46,109 bases of DNA from a virus: the IMG/VR virus record IMGVR_UViG_3300036859_000070, positions 1 to 46,109 of that record; one strand, given 5' to 3'. Numbering within the stretch: position 1 is the first letter of the stretch; each line of letters opens with the position of its first letter. The translations under genes and the position numbers were made by a program. The notes under the pieces are model-generated. The model worked only from the letters and a program-made list of their open reading frames with translations. It was not told the DNA's origin and ran no database searches. Of the stretch, positions 21,251-28,418 are shown one piece after another.

Positions 21251-21517
21251 TCACATCTCCTCCAGTTCCGCCAGGACGGCGGCCCCCACGGGGTCGCCGA
21301 TCTCTCCGTGCCCCTGGCAGTAGTCGCTCGGGTCACCGCACACCGGGCACTCCTCGACGCCGTAGGCGTCGGAGCGCTGACAGTCGGAGCCACTGCCCTC
21401 CCCGTAGCTGATGTCGCAGCCAGCGTCCTTGCAGAGCAGGCACAGGGCCGGAGCGTCGGTGCTGCTGATCGCAACGTCGAAGCAATCGCGGCACCCGCAG
21501 GGCACGTAGCCGCTCAT
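21251..21517 (-). CDS. Cys-rich zinc-binding protein, 88 aa
   Basis: ATG overlapping the preceding stop. Ten cysteines occur in pairs (CGCRDC near residue 7, CLLCKDAGC near 26, CPVCGDPSDYC near 57), arranged like two or three zinc ribbons. An acidic helical tail ends AELEEM. No known family identified; one of many small metal-binding proteins in this genome. Confidence 0.7.
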   Translation of the reverse strand: MSGYVPCGCRDCFDVAISSTDAPALCLLCKDAGCDISYGEGSGSDCQRSDAYGVEECPVCGDPSDYCQGHGEIGDPVGAAVLAELEEM

Positions 21518-21816
21518 GCCGCCGTCACCTTGACGCCGCCGAGCGGGCCGTTCTCGACCAGGTAGGACGGGTAGTCGAACGGGCACCCGATTTCCGCGTA
21601 CTCCTCCGCGTCCGCCCAGTCCTCATTGGTGTACGGGTACAGCTCGCCGGAACAGCCATACTGCCCGGTCACTTGCAAATCCTGGTAGTAGCCGGTGTTC
21701 CGGCCGTACTCGATGAGCGCAGCCTTGGCCGCCTCATGCGAGGTGACGCGCTGGACGTCGAAACCCCCGATGGGGTTGTGCAAGTACATGATCCAGCGGT
21801 AGCGCGTGTCCTTCAT
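21514..21816 (-). CDS. Unknown protein, 100 aa
   Basis: The start MKDTRYRWIMY follows the repeated ACTCCGACTGGAGG motif. Aromatic-rich alpha/beta sequence: a helix TSHEAAKAALIEYGRNTGYY, a Cys-containing turn, then acidic DWADAEEYAEIGC. No family recognised. Coupled by 4 bases to the Cys-rich gene. Confidence 0.68.
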   Translation of the reverse strand: MKDTRYRWIMYLHNPIGGFDVQRVTSHEAAKAALIEYGRNTGYYQDLQVTGQYGCSGELYPYTNEDWADAEEYAEIGCPFDYPSYLVENGPLGGVKVTAA

Positions 21817-21820
21817 GGTT

Positions 21821-21836
21821 CCTCCAGTCGGAGTGG
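21821..21836 (-). promoter_or_regulatory. Start-associated repeat, copy 2
   Basis: CACTCCGACTGGAGG, 4 bases before the ATG at 21816; immediately upstream is the palindrome GGGCTGATCAGCCC (21839-21852). Confidence 0.65.
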
Positions 21837-21860
21837 CAGGGCTGATCAGCCCCAGTGCAC

Positions 21861-21880
21861 GCACGGGCCGCAGCCCGTGC
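21861..21880 (-). terminator. 8-bp intergenic hairpin
   Basis: GCACGGGC/GCCCGTGC (21861-21868 with 21873-21880), 13 bases after the gene ending at 21894. Confidence 0.65.
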
Positions 21881-21893
21881 GCACAAGTAGAGA

Positions 21894-22280
21894 TCAGCCG
21901 AAGTAGTCGGTGAACAGCTTGTTGCCTTCCGCGCGGTGCGGGTGGAAGGGCGCGGCATAGTCGTCGCTCTTGACCCGCAGGAACTCGCGGGTCTCGTGCA
22001 TCTCAAGGTCCATGATCTGGGCGAGGATCATCCCGTAGACCTCGTTCGGGGAGTCGAAGATCTCGGAGCTGATCACGCTGGGCACCTCAAGGTGCTTCGG
22101 CGTGCTGTACCCATCGCGGGCGCACTCCCGGTTGGTATCGACCGTGTCAACGTCGAACATCACGATCACGTCACCGCCGACGCTGTCCCGGAACTCCTCC
22201 GGCACCACCTGTGCGCCGATGGTCCAACCCGGGCGATAGGCCAGGGAGTTGACGATGTCGGCGCACTGCTCTGCAAGCAT
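21894..22280 (-). CDS. Unknown protein, 128 aa
   Basis: ATG preceded by CTACTCCGAACGGAGAG. An alpha/beta protein with a strand-rich start (VIVMFDVDTVDTNRE), a helix EIFDSPNEVYGMILAQIMDL and an aromatic C-terminus (NKLFTDYFG). No family recognised. Stand-alone cassette between two hairpins. Confidence 0.7.
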   Translation of the reverse strand: MLAEQCADIVNSLAYRPGWTIGAQVVPEEFRDSVGGDVIVMFDVDTVDTNRECARDGYSTPKHLEVPSVISSEIFDSPNEVYGMILAQIMDLEMHETREFLRVKSDDYAAPFHPHRAEGNKLFTDYFG

Positions 22281-22284
22281 GTTG

Positions 22285-22301
22285 CTCTCCGTTCGGAGTA
22301 G
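22285..22301 (-). promoter_or_regulatory. Start-associated repeat, copy 3
   Basis: CTACTCCGAACGGAGAG, 4 bases before the ATG at 22280. The inner base change (C to A, T to C) leaves the CTCC/GGAG pairing intact. Confidence 0.65.
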
Positions 22302-22331
22302 GGGCAGGTACCGCAGGCTGCGGAACCAAGA

Positions 22332-22356
22332 GGGTGCCCGTGCGTGACGGGCACCC
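22332..22356 (-). terminator. 10-bp intergenic hairpin
   Basis: GGGTGCCCGT/ACGGGCACCC (22332-22341 with 22347-22356), 8 bases after the gene ending at 22365. Confidence 0.75.
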
Positions 22357-22364
22357 GATGGCTC

Positions 22365-22556
22365 TTACAGAACCGTGATCTGCATGTTCGTGATGCGACC
22401 GAACGCGGTCGCGCCTCGCGCCCAGAGGGTTTGAAGCTCTTCCGTGTGCGCGGCACACAAGTGCTGTGTGGTCTCCCTGCCATCCGCCCACGCGAACGCG
22501 GCGGAGGTGGTGGCAGGCGCGGGTGCTGCCGCGTGGCTCACGTGGTCGCAGTTCAT
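22365..22556 (-). CDS. Small Cys/His protein, 63 aa
   Basis: The start MNCDHVSHAAAPAPAT is coupled by ATGA to the upstream gene. One CDH near the N-terminus and QHLCAAHTEE in the middle could form a single zinc site, similar in plan to other 'C-x-H ... C-x2-H' phage miniproteins. Ends TNMQITVL. Confidence 0.62.
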   Translation of the reverse strand: MNCDHVSHAAAPAPATTSAAFAWADGRETTQHLCAAHTEELQTLWARGATAFGRITNMQITVL

Positions 22557-22870
22557 GCGCGCGCCTCGTTTCCCTCGGCGTCGCCGAGGTACAGACCGAA
22601 CACGCTCGGGAAGTACTCGTCGCGGTCGATGCCGCACCGGTGCCACATATGCACGCACTCACGCCCGCCACCGGGCGTGTCGTACGCGTCCGGGCACGGG
22701 CGGGATACGGCCACGCGGCCGGAGCTGTTGCCGTAGGCGCCGCGTGAGACGCTCTCGAAGGTCCACTCCTCGCCCCGGAAGCTATGGACCGTGTCGCCGG
22801 TCATCAGGTGACGGCCACTGGGGGCCTTTTCGCCCTCAAGGCGCGCCCAGGCGTACTGCTGCTCGCTCAT
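22553..22870 (-). CDS. Unknown protein, 105 aa
   Basis: The start MSEQQYAWARL follows the repeat CTACTCCGACTGGAGAG. Beta-rich (GDTVHSFRGEEWTFESVSRG), with Cys/His in CVHMWHRCGIDRDEY and an end rich in Gly, Glu and Ala. Possibly a small barrel; no family recognised. Confidence 0.68.
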   Translation of the reverse strand: MSEQQYAWARLEGEKAPSGRHLMTGDTVHSFRGEEWTFESVSRGAYGNSSGRVAVSRPCPDAYDTPGGGRECVHMWHRCGIDRDEYFPSVFGLYLGDAEGNEARA

Positions 22871-22873
22871 GTT

Positions 22874-22890
22874 CTCTCCAGTCGGAGTAG
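22874..22890 (-). promoter_or_regulatory. Start-associated repeat, copy 4
   Basis: CTACTCCGACTGGAGAG, 3 bases before the ATG at 22870, with TTGATCAA just upstream. Confidence 0.65.
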
Positions 22891-22917
22891 GACGATTGAT
22901 CAACTGACCAACCAAGA

Positions 22918-22942
22918 GGGTGCACACCAAAGGTGTGCACCC
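22918..22942 (-). terminator. 11-bp intergenic hairpin
   Basis: GGGTGCACACC/GGTGTGCACCC (22918-22928 with 22932-22942), 3-base loop, 10 bases after the gene ending at 22953. The arm GGGTGC..GCACCC resembles the hairpin at 22332. Confidence 0.78.
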
Positions 22943-22952
22943 GATGGTCATC

Positions 22953-23393
22953 TCAGGCGTTGCGGTGCTCCGCATGACGGAGCGCCTGCCAGCTACCGCG
23001 ATTGAGGTACCACTGCGCGCCGATCATGTCGGCGACATCGAACGTGTGGAACTCGCACAGGCTCACCCCGATCACCTTTCGCTTGAGTGATTCGCCTCCG
23101 CGACGGCCTCGGATGACAGGCTGGTCGTCGTAACGGCCGTAGACCAGCCTGCGTACCTCGCCGTCACACTCGGGCGTGCTTGAGTGCGGCATCCGGCACG
23201 CGCGTGCCAGGGACACGGCCGGGAACAGGCCAGGAAACCATTCCCGTGCGTGCTCCTCGCACGCGTACTCCGACCACTGGAGATCATCGGTGATGGTGTG
23301 GACCGCGTCGCGGGCACACCATGAGCACCGCCGGTCGGTCATCACGCCGCCGGACGGGTACAGACCAGTGAACGGGGTCAGGGTGTAGCTCAT
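22953..23393 (-). CDS. Zinc-binding-type protein, 146 aa, first gene of the leftward block
   Basis: ATG preceded by CTACTCCGAATGGAGAG; an internal MTDRRCSWC is a possible second start. CSWC near residue 23 with CEEHAREW about 20 residues later suggests a C2-CH metal site; further Cys and His occur in CRMPHSSTPEC and LCEFHTFDV. A beta-rich, basic middle (YGRYDDQPVIRGRRGGESL). It faces the large hairpin region, so it is likely the first early gene. Confidence 0.68.
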   Translation of the reverse strand: MSYTLTPFTGLYPSGGVMTDRRCSWCARDAVHTITDDLQWSEYACEEHAREWFPGLFPAVSLARACRMPHSSTPECDGEVRRLVYGRYDDQPVIRGRRGGESLKRKVIGVSLCEFHTFDVADMIGAQWYLNRGSWQALRHAEHRNA

Positions 23394-23398
23394 GATCG

Positions 23399-23415
23399 CT
23401 CTCCATTCGGAGTAG
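23399..23415 (-). promoter_or_regulatory. Start-associated repeat, copy 5
   Basis: CTACTCCGAATGGAGAG, 5 bases before the ATG at 23393, the most upstream copy. Confidence 0.65.
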
Positions 23416-24092
23416 TCCGATACGAACCCTCAGGGGTGATCCCTGAGGGCACCGACGGACGCGGGGGGCACTTCGGTGCCCCCCGCAACGTCATGCGGCC
23501 CGCCATCATGCGGGCCCGCACCCCATCACTCTCGCCATGGGGTGTATTAGCGTCTGCTCAGCCACGGGAGACACCGATACGCGGTGTCCTGTGCCCTTGT
23601 GGCGCTCTCGCAGACCCGCTGTGACCCAACGGGTAGGGGGCAGCCCGCGAGGCTGCCTGTCGCCCGTACGTGACCTCTGTACGGGTAGGGGAAGGATCCC
23701 TGCCTGCCTATGGCAGCAGACATGATCATTCGTGCATCGTAAGGGCCCGCTGTACCTCGCCCCCGGGACAAATGTCTCTGCCTCCCGGTAAGCGGGGAAC
23801 GTCGTTCACCATGGTGGTTTGCCCCCGGACCCTCGCCCTAGGCACCTGCCACGGCCGCCGCTCCCGCGTCAGCCCTGTATGCGTCGCTATTGAGTTCACA
23901 AGCACGTCATGCGCTCCGTTGGACGGGCATCTCATCCCGCTTCCCGTGCGCTCCCTTACCTCTCGCGGGAGCGACCCTCGGAGGGGGTCTCGCTCCCGGC
24001 TGCTCCCTGGACCCTCAACCCCTCTCGGAGGGGGAGCTGTCCGGTGCTGCTGGGCAGGTGGTGCAGTTCGAGACTCCCCGTAGGAGCTGGGG

Positions 24093-24350
24093 CAGTCAAC
24101 ATCTTTTGATGTAAAGGAATGGCAAAGGATACAGATGTACAGGTCAGAGCATTGATCATACTCATGGGTAAGGAGCTATCTCATGATGTGAACTGATGTG
24201 GAGTACACAGATCAATGGGAAATCAAGATCAGGAAGGGCTCGCCGGACGGGCCGGACACGGCCTCCGTAACGGAGGTGATGCCTGGCGCACCTGGTGTGC
24301 GGCAGGGGCATGACAACGGCATGGATGGTCAAGATCAAAAAAAGCAAGGA
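24093..24350. other. AT-richer, mostly hairpin-poor core, candidate origin or promoter zone
   Basis: Inside the hairpin array, most of this stretch is clearly richer in A and T than the rest, with GATGT at 24108, 24134, 24185 and 24195, TGATCA near 24154, and AAGATCA twice (24235 region and 24330 region). Only a CATC-TTTT-GATG loop and a small CCTCCG hairpin near 24265 interrupt it. It could be an unwinding region or the divergent early promoter zone; I cannot name specific boxes. Confidence 0.4.
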
Positions 24351-25333
24351 AGCGCATAGGCGGGGGACTGCACCGCCAGTCCCCCGCTGTCGGCGGTGCC
24401 GACCTTGCCGAGACATCGGATCGCGCGGAGCGCATCCGACGCTCTGCCCGTGCCGACGACTGCTGTCGTCTTGCACGGGAAGGGCTGTCCTCGGGCCGGA
24501 CGGGCCCGAGGGTATCCGGCGAGAGCTGGGCCTGCCCCTGAGGGCAGGAACAGCTCTGCCCCTGACTGCTGGGGCGACGGCCACCACCGGAGGTGGTGAC
24601 CTAGCCCCGCTCTCTCATCGCGCACCCGCGCGTCCCATCCGGCAGCGGTGTGCCGGATGGGCGTGGTGCGGTGCACCACCGCAGGCCACCGGCCTGCCCT
24701 GTGCGGTGCGGTGCACCGCTGTGCCCCCCCTTGAGAGACACTCGGCGACCACGTGAGTGGTCTAGACCCGAGTGTCTCCGTCGGTGCATGGCACCGACCA
24801 CACTTACCCCTGGTAAGGGCCCCTGACCTGGGCTCTTTGCGTCCGCAAAGAGCTAGTTGGCAGTGCCACGCACTGTCAACCCATCGACCCGGGGGTGTTA
24901 AACCCCCTGGTCGATGCCATGGATGGTCTCTCGCTCGGGATTCTTCGCAATCCCGAGCTTCGACCCCATCCCTTACCGCGTCATACGCGCGCCCGTCCGC
25001 TAGGGCGGCCGAACGCGCTTTGCGCGACCTTTACGCGCGCGGTGCGCGCCCCCGCCACCGGCGGGCATGGGTAGCCCCCGCAGGAGCTTGGACCTGGGCA
25101 TTACTCCAGGTCAGCGCGGCATGCAGAGCAGGTACTTGAGACGTTCATTACCCAACCTCGGTGGACCCCCACGGCGCTCCGGCCTCGGGTCGTCCTGCTC
25201 TTCGTGGATTCTTGGCCCGGCTGTATCCGGGCACATTTGCTCGACCCCATCTGACGGGCCGACCCCGGTTACTAGCCGGAGACCAGGGAGCGTGCTCCAC
25301 CTGGCCCCTCATTTCTACCAGCTCGTCCGAGAC

Positions 25334-25422
25334 GTCATACGTATAACCCCCTTGTAGGAACCTACAAGGATCGGGCCGGAATTTTGTAGGAACACACCAC
25401 TGGGGTCATACGTATGACCCCA
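25334..25422. promoter_or_regulatory. Paired palindromic operator-like sites before the first rightward gene
   Basis: GTCATACGTATAACCCC (25334-25350) and GTCATACGTATGACCCC (25405-25421) differ at one base; the second is the core of a perfect 22-base palindrome (25401-25422). Between them TTGTAGGAAC occurs twice (25352 and 25384), the first within a 9-bp hairpin (25350-25358/25361-25369). Two copies of two motifs in 90 bases directly upstream of the rightward operon suggest a regulator-binding site. Confidence 0.6.
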
Positions 25423-25455
25423 GGAGACCTCCAGGACCATGGAGGGGTGATCGAC

Positions 25456-25719
25456 ATGGAGCGAGACCACTGCATCGGCCCCCACTGCACCCGGCGGCAC
25501 GACTTCCCGGATGGTGAGGGCGTTCTGTTCATGGGGGCCCTCGGGCCTGAAGACGGCGCGACCGTCACCTTTCTGCACAAGGAGTGCCAGCGGGACTTTG
25601 AGTCCTGCGCTGGCTGCACTGGCGTATCCCGCGCCGGGTGGCACCCCCTGGCCGATCAGATCCCCGCCGATCTGTTCGTCCACACGGACGGCTGTCCGAT
25701 GATTGAGTACTGGGCGTAG
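25456..25719 (+). CDS. Cys-rich zinc-binding-type protein, 87 aa, first rightward gene
   Basis: The start MERDHCIGPHC is chosen because GGAGGGGTGAT lies about 9 bases upstream; an in-frame ATG at 25414 lies inside the operator palindrome. Six cysteines in three groups (CIGPHC, CQRDFESCAGC, CPMIEYW) plus His residues suggest one or two zinc sites. It heads the packaging/structural operon behind the palindromic sites, so a regulatory role is possible but not shown. Confidence 0.68.
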   Translation: MERDHCIGPHCTRRHDFPDGEGVLFMGALGPEDGATVTFLHKECQRDFESCAGCTGVSRAGWHPLADQIPADLFVHTDGCPMIEYWA

Positions 25720-25735
25720 CCGCATACTGGGGCCC

Positions 25736-26098
25736 ATGGAGAAGGAAGAGCTGGCCCTGGAGGGCCTCCTGGGCCTCTGGGGCCCCCGCGCGCAGGCGCA
25801 GGTGGATGAGGACGCGTTCAGGGAAGAGAAAGCCCTGGAGCAGCGGGACGCGGCCCTGGAGGGCCTGGAGGCAGCCCGGCGACAGGCGGCCATCGCCGAG
25901 CAGGTGACGGCCGCCACCAAGGATCTTCTTGCCCGCAGGACGGCCACGCTGCTGGCACGGGCCGTGCGAGCCGAGGCCGCCATCGCCCGCGTGCGGGCGA
26001 TGCACAGCAGGCACACCTACGACACTGACGAGTGCCGTCAGTGCGAGGAGGACTACCCCTGCCAGACCATCCGGGCCCTGGATAACGTGGAGGGCTGA
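25736..26098 (+). CDS. Coiled-coil protein, 120 aa
   Basis: The start MEKEELALEGLL is 16 bases after the previous stop; the ribosome site is weak (GGGG). Residues ~25-95 are a long Ala/Glu/Arg helix (EKALEQRDAALEGLEAARRQ). The C-terminus carries Cys and His (HTYDTDECRQCEEDYPC), a probable zinc tail. Position just before the terminase makes a small-terminase or accessory role conceivable; no HTH is evident. Confidence 0.68.
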   Translation: MEKEELALEGLLGLWGPRAQAQVDEDAFREEKALEQRDAALEGLEAARRQAAIAEQVTAATKDLLARRTATLLARAVRAEAAIARVRAMHSRHTYDTDECRQCEEDYPCQTIRALDNVEG

Positions 26099-26223
26099 TG
26101 GAGGCTCAGCACGAGGGGCCGTGCTGCCCGGCCTGCGAGCGCCAGGCAGCACAAGGCGAAGGCGTCAGGCCGGAGGGGTTCTGCTGCTGCCGCGACCACA
26201 AGATCCTGGAAGGACCGTGGTAG
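26098..26223 (+). CDS. Cys-rich miniprotein, 41 aa
   Basis: ATG in a TGATG overlap. Cysteines at CCPAC and CCCRDH, 18 residues apart, form a plausible zinc knuckle. Ends ILEGPW. Function unknown. Confidence 0.6.
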   Translation: MEAQHEGPCCPACERQAAQGEGVRPEGFCCCRDHKILEGPW

Positions 26224-26228
26224 GGCTG

Positions 26229-26390
26229 ATGGCTTGTCCTACCGACAAGATTCGCTACCGCGATGAGATCGCGGCCAAGTTGTCCCTGGCGTCCGTCTCC
26301 GCCAAGGACGGCTCCCGCCGTCCGAAGACGGAGCGCAGGCCGTACCGGTGCCCGCAGTGCGCCGGGTGGCACCTGACGAGCAAGAGGTAG
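26229..26390 (+). CDS. Small basic zinc-ribbon-type protein, 53 aa
   Basis: ATG 5 bases after the previous stop. A helix (KIRYRDEIAAKLSLASVS), a basic linker, then YRCPQCAGWHLTSKR, where C-x2-C-x3-H resembles half zinc ribbons often found in small phage proteins next to terminase. Possibly a cofactor for packaging or a nuclease; unproven. Confidence 0.65.
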   Translation: MACPTDKIRYRDEIAAKLSLASVSAKDGSRRPKTERRPYRCPQCAGWHLTSKR

Positions 26391-26393
26391 GGC

Positions 26394-28325
26394 ATGGCAC
26401 GCATCTACGTCTCCAAGGCTGGCGGCGGCACGGTCTACGACAGTGCCAACGCCAAGAAGATCTTCGTCTCCGCCATCCGCTCCGGCTTCTCCGTCGAGCA
26501 GGCGCTGAAGTCCTGCGGCAAGGCCGAGAGCACCTACAGCTACTGGCGCAAGACCGATCCGGACTTCCGCAAGCTCGTGGAGGAGGTTCGCGGCACCCAG
26601 GCGCAGCGCCGCGCGACCAACGCGGTGGAGATCCCGGATTTCCCGGAGTTTTCCGAGAAGTACTTGGGTACCCAGATGTTCTGGCACCAGAAGCAGTGGT
26701 ATGACCTCCTGGAGGGCAGGGCCCCCCGGGACCTGCACGAGGCCCAGTTCTACATGCCCGGTGAGCCGGACATGGTCTTGATCAACACCCCTCCGGAGCA
26801 CAGTAAGTCCACGACGGTCACGGTCAACTACGTGACCTGGCGGATCTGCCAGGACCCCAACATCCGCGTCCTGATCGTCTCCAAGACCCAGGACATGGCC
26901 AAGAAGTTCCTGCTCTCGATCAAGGAGCGCCTGGCCGAGTCTGACACCTACTACGAGCTTCAGACCAAGTTCGGCCCGCCCGGCGGCTTTGCCGAGGGCT
27001 CCGCCTCCTGGACGGCCGACCGGATCTACGTCGCCGGGCGCGAGTCCGGCGAGAAGGACCCCACGGTCCAGGCTCTGGGCATCAAGGGCCACATCTACGG
27101 ATCCCGTGCCGACCTGGTGATCATGGACGACTGCGTCGATCACACCAATCACGGCGACTACGTCAAGCAGATCGACTGGATCCAGAACATGGTCATGTCC
27201 CGCGTCGCAGACGCGGGCGGCAAGATGATCATCGTGGGGACCAGGATCGAGACCACCGACCTCTACTCCGAGATCATGAAGTCCGAGTACTACGGCGAGG
27301 ACGCCTCGCCCTGGACCTACCTGACCCAGCCCGCCGTCCTGGAGTACGGCGAGACCAGCGCCGACTGGAAGACCCTGTGGCCCTTCACCAACCGGGCCCC
27401 GGTCTCCATCCAGGGCCGTCGCGTCCTGGAGGGCCAGGGCTGGCCGCAGGAGGGTCTGTGGCCGATGTGGAACGGCTCCGCGCTCGCCCGCAAGCGGGCG
27501 CGCATGTCGCCCCGCAACTGGTCGATGGTCTACCAGCAGGAGCAGGTCGCGGACGACCAGGTCTTCGCGACCAAGGACGTCATGGGCTGCATCGATGAGC
27601 AGCGCTATGCCGGGCGCCTGGTCGATGGCGTCTCCGGCCACCGCCGGTACGGCATGGAGGGACTGTTCATCGTCGCCGGGCTGGACCCGGCCGATGTGGG
27701 CAGCACCGCCGCTGTCGTGATCGGTCTGGACCGCCAGACCGGTACTCGGTGGGTCCTGGATGTCTACAACAAGCGGGGCACCCGCCCGCATGAGCTGCGG
27801 GAGCTGATCCGGTCCTGGACCGACAGGTACCGCATCGCGGAGTGGCGGATCGAGAAGAACGCCTTCCAGGGGTCGATCCTTCAAGACGACGAACTCAAGA
27901 CCTACCTGTACGGCCGTGGCTGCGTCATGACCGGCCACTTCACCGGCAGCAACAAGTACGACTCGAACTACGGCGTCTCCTCCATGGCGACGCTGTTCCA
28001 CAACAGCGCCGCCGGTCAGAACCTGATCAGGCTGCCGTCGAGGTACCAGTCCGAGGGCGCCCGCGCCCTGATCGAGCAGTTGTGCACCTGGAACCCGATC
28101 CCGGCCGGTACGCGCAGGCACAGCCAGGCCGGGCACTGGGACGCGGTCATGGCCCTGTGGTTTGCCGAGATCCGCTGCCGGGAGATGATGCAGGGGGAGT
28201 ACAGCGACTATCACCTCAGCTCGGAGTTCATCTCCGACCGTGACAACGAGAACCAGTTCGTCATAGACGTGGACTTCGCCATGTCCCAGGGGGGTATACA
28301 ACCCTGGGACGGGCGGCTTTGGTAG
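26394..28325 (+). CDS. terL: Terminase large subunit, 643 aa
   Basis: DNA-packaging motor. ATPase: a deviant Walker A NTPPEHSKSTT (residues 131-141), Walker B ADLVIMDDC (239-247) and coupling motif IIVGTRIETTDL (279-290). Nuclease: VAGLDPADVGSTAAVV with catalytic Asp431, a middle IEKNAFQG and a C-terminal HWDAVMAL. The first ~70 residues hold a helix-turn-helix-like part (QALKSCGKAESTYSYWRKTD) more typical of small terminases, and no separate small subunit was found. Ribosome site GAGGTAGGG. The portal gene follows after the lysin. Confidence 0.95.
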   Translation: MARIYVSKAGGGTVYDSANAKKIFVSAIRSGFSVEQALKSCGKAESTYSYWRKTDPDFRKLVEEVRGTQAQRRATNAVEIPDFPEFSEKYLGTQMFWHQKQWYDLLEGRAPRDLHEAQFYMPGEPDMVLINTPPEHSKSTTVTVNYVTWRICQDPNIRVLIVSKTQDMAKKFLLSIKERLAESDTYYELQTKFGPPGGFAEGSASWTADRIYVAGRESGEKDPTVQALGIKGHIYGSRADLVIMDDCVDHTNHGDYVKQIDWIQNMVMSRVADAGGKMIIVGTRIETTDLYSEIMKSEYYGEDASPWTYLTQPAVLEYGETSADWKTLWPFTNRAPVSIQGRRVLEGQGWPQEGLWPMWNGSALARKRARMSPRNWSMVYQQEQVADDQVFATKDVMGCIDEQRYAGRLVDGVSGHRRYGMEGLFIVAGLDPADVGSTAAVVIGLDRQTGTRWVLDVYNKRGTRPHELRELIRSWTDRYRIAEWRIEKNAFQGSILQDDELKTYLYGRGCVMTGHFTGSNKYDSNYGVSSMATLFHNSAAGQNLIRLPSRYQSEGARALIEQLCTWNPIPAGTRRHSQAGHWDAVMALWFAEIRCREMMQGEYSDYHLSSEFISDRDNENQFVIDVDFAMSQGGIQPWDGRLW

Positions 28326-28334
28326 GAGGAGACC

Positions 28335-28418
28335 ATGGAGCAGCACTGCGCACGTTGCCATCAGCGGATCAGCCGCTGCATCTGTCCGCCCCGTCCGGGA
28401 GTGCAGGAGACATCATGA
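28335..28418 (+). CDS. Cys-rich micropeptide, 27 aa
   Basis: GGAGGAGACC precedes the ATG, an excellent ribosome site. Four cysteines (HCARCHQRISRCIC) form a C-x2-C ... C-x-C arrangement able to bind one zinc. The stop overlaps the amidase ATG, so it may couple amidase translation. Confidence 0.55.
   Translation: MEQHCARCHQRISRCICPPRPGVQETS

Larger units (their letters stand above)
23394..25455. other. 2-kb gene-free hairpin array between divergent operons
   Basis: No convincing gene is seen on either strand. About 30 stem-loops of 6-11 bp occur, many almost back to back. Examples: 23427-23435/23441-23449, 23461-23471/23476-23486 (UUCG loop), 23639-23645/23651-23657, 23663-23669/23679-23685, 23966-23974/23990-23998, 24361-24370/24377-24386, 24447-24453/24473-24479, 24489-24497/24503-24511, 24531-24537/24542-24548, 24634-24644/24651-24661, 24663-24669/24673-24679, 24681-24687/24691-24697, 24703-24709/24713-24719, 24735-24745/24768-24778, 24781-24787/24791-24797, 24832-24840/24845-24853, 24882-24889/24909-24916, 24934-24942/24949-24957, 25091-25097/25106-25112. 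Stem sequences differ, so it is not a copied repeat. It could be the replication origin, a transcription insulator or a structured RNA source. Confidence 0.8.

Noticed and set aside
23670-24083. Open frames inside the hairpin region (also 24162-24587 and 24295-24756)
   Set aside because: Ser/Arg/Pro/Cys-rich translations without fold, ribosome site or codon bias; explained by high GC.
23394-25455. CRISPR-like array
   Set aside because: Stems differ in sequence and spacing; no identical repeats or uniform spacers, and the Cas4-like nuclease at 12.5 kb has no other cas genes nearby.
26106-28361. 751-codon open frame on the leftward strand
   Set aside because: Antisense shadow of the terminase, which has clear motifs; product is low in Lys, Asn and aromatic residues.
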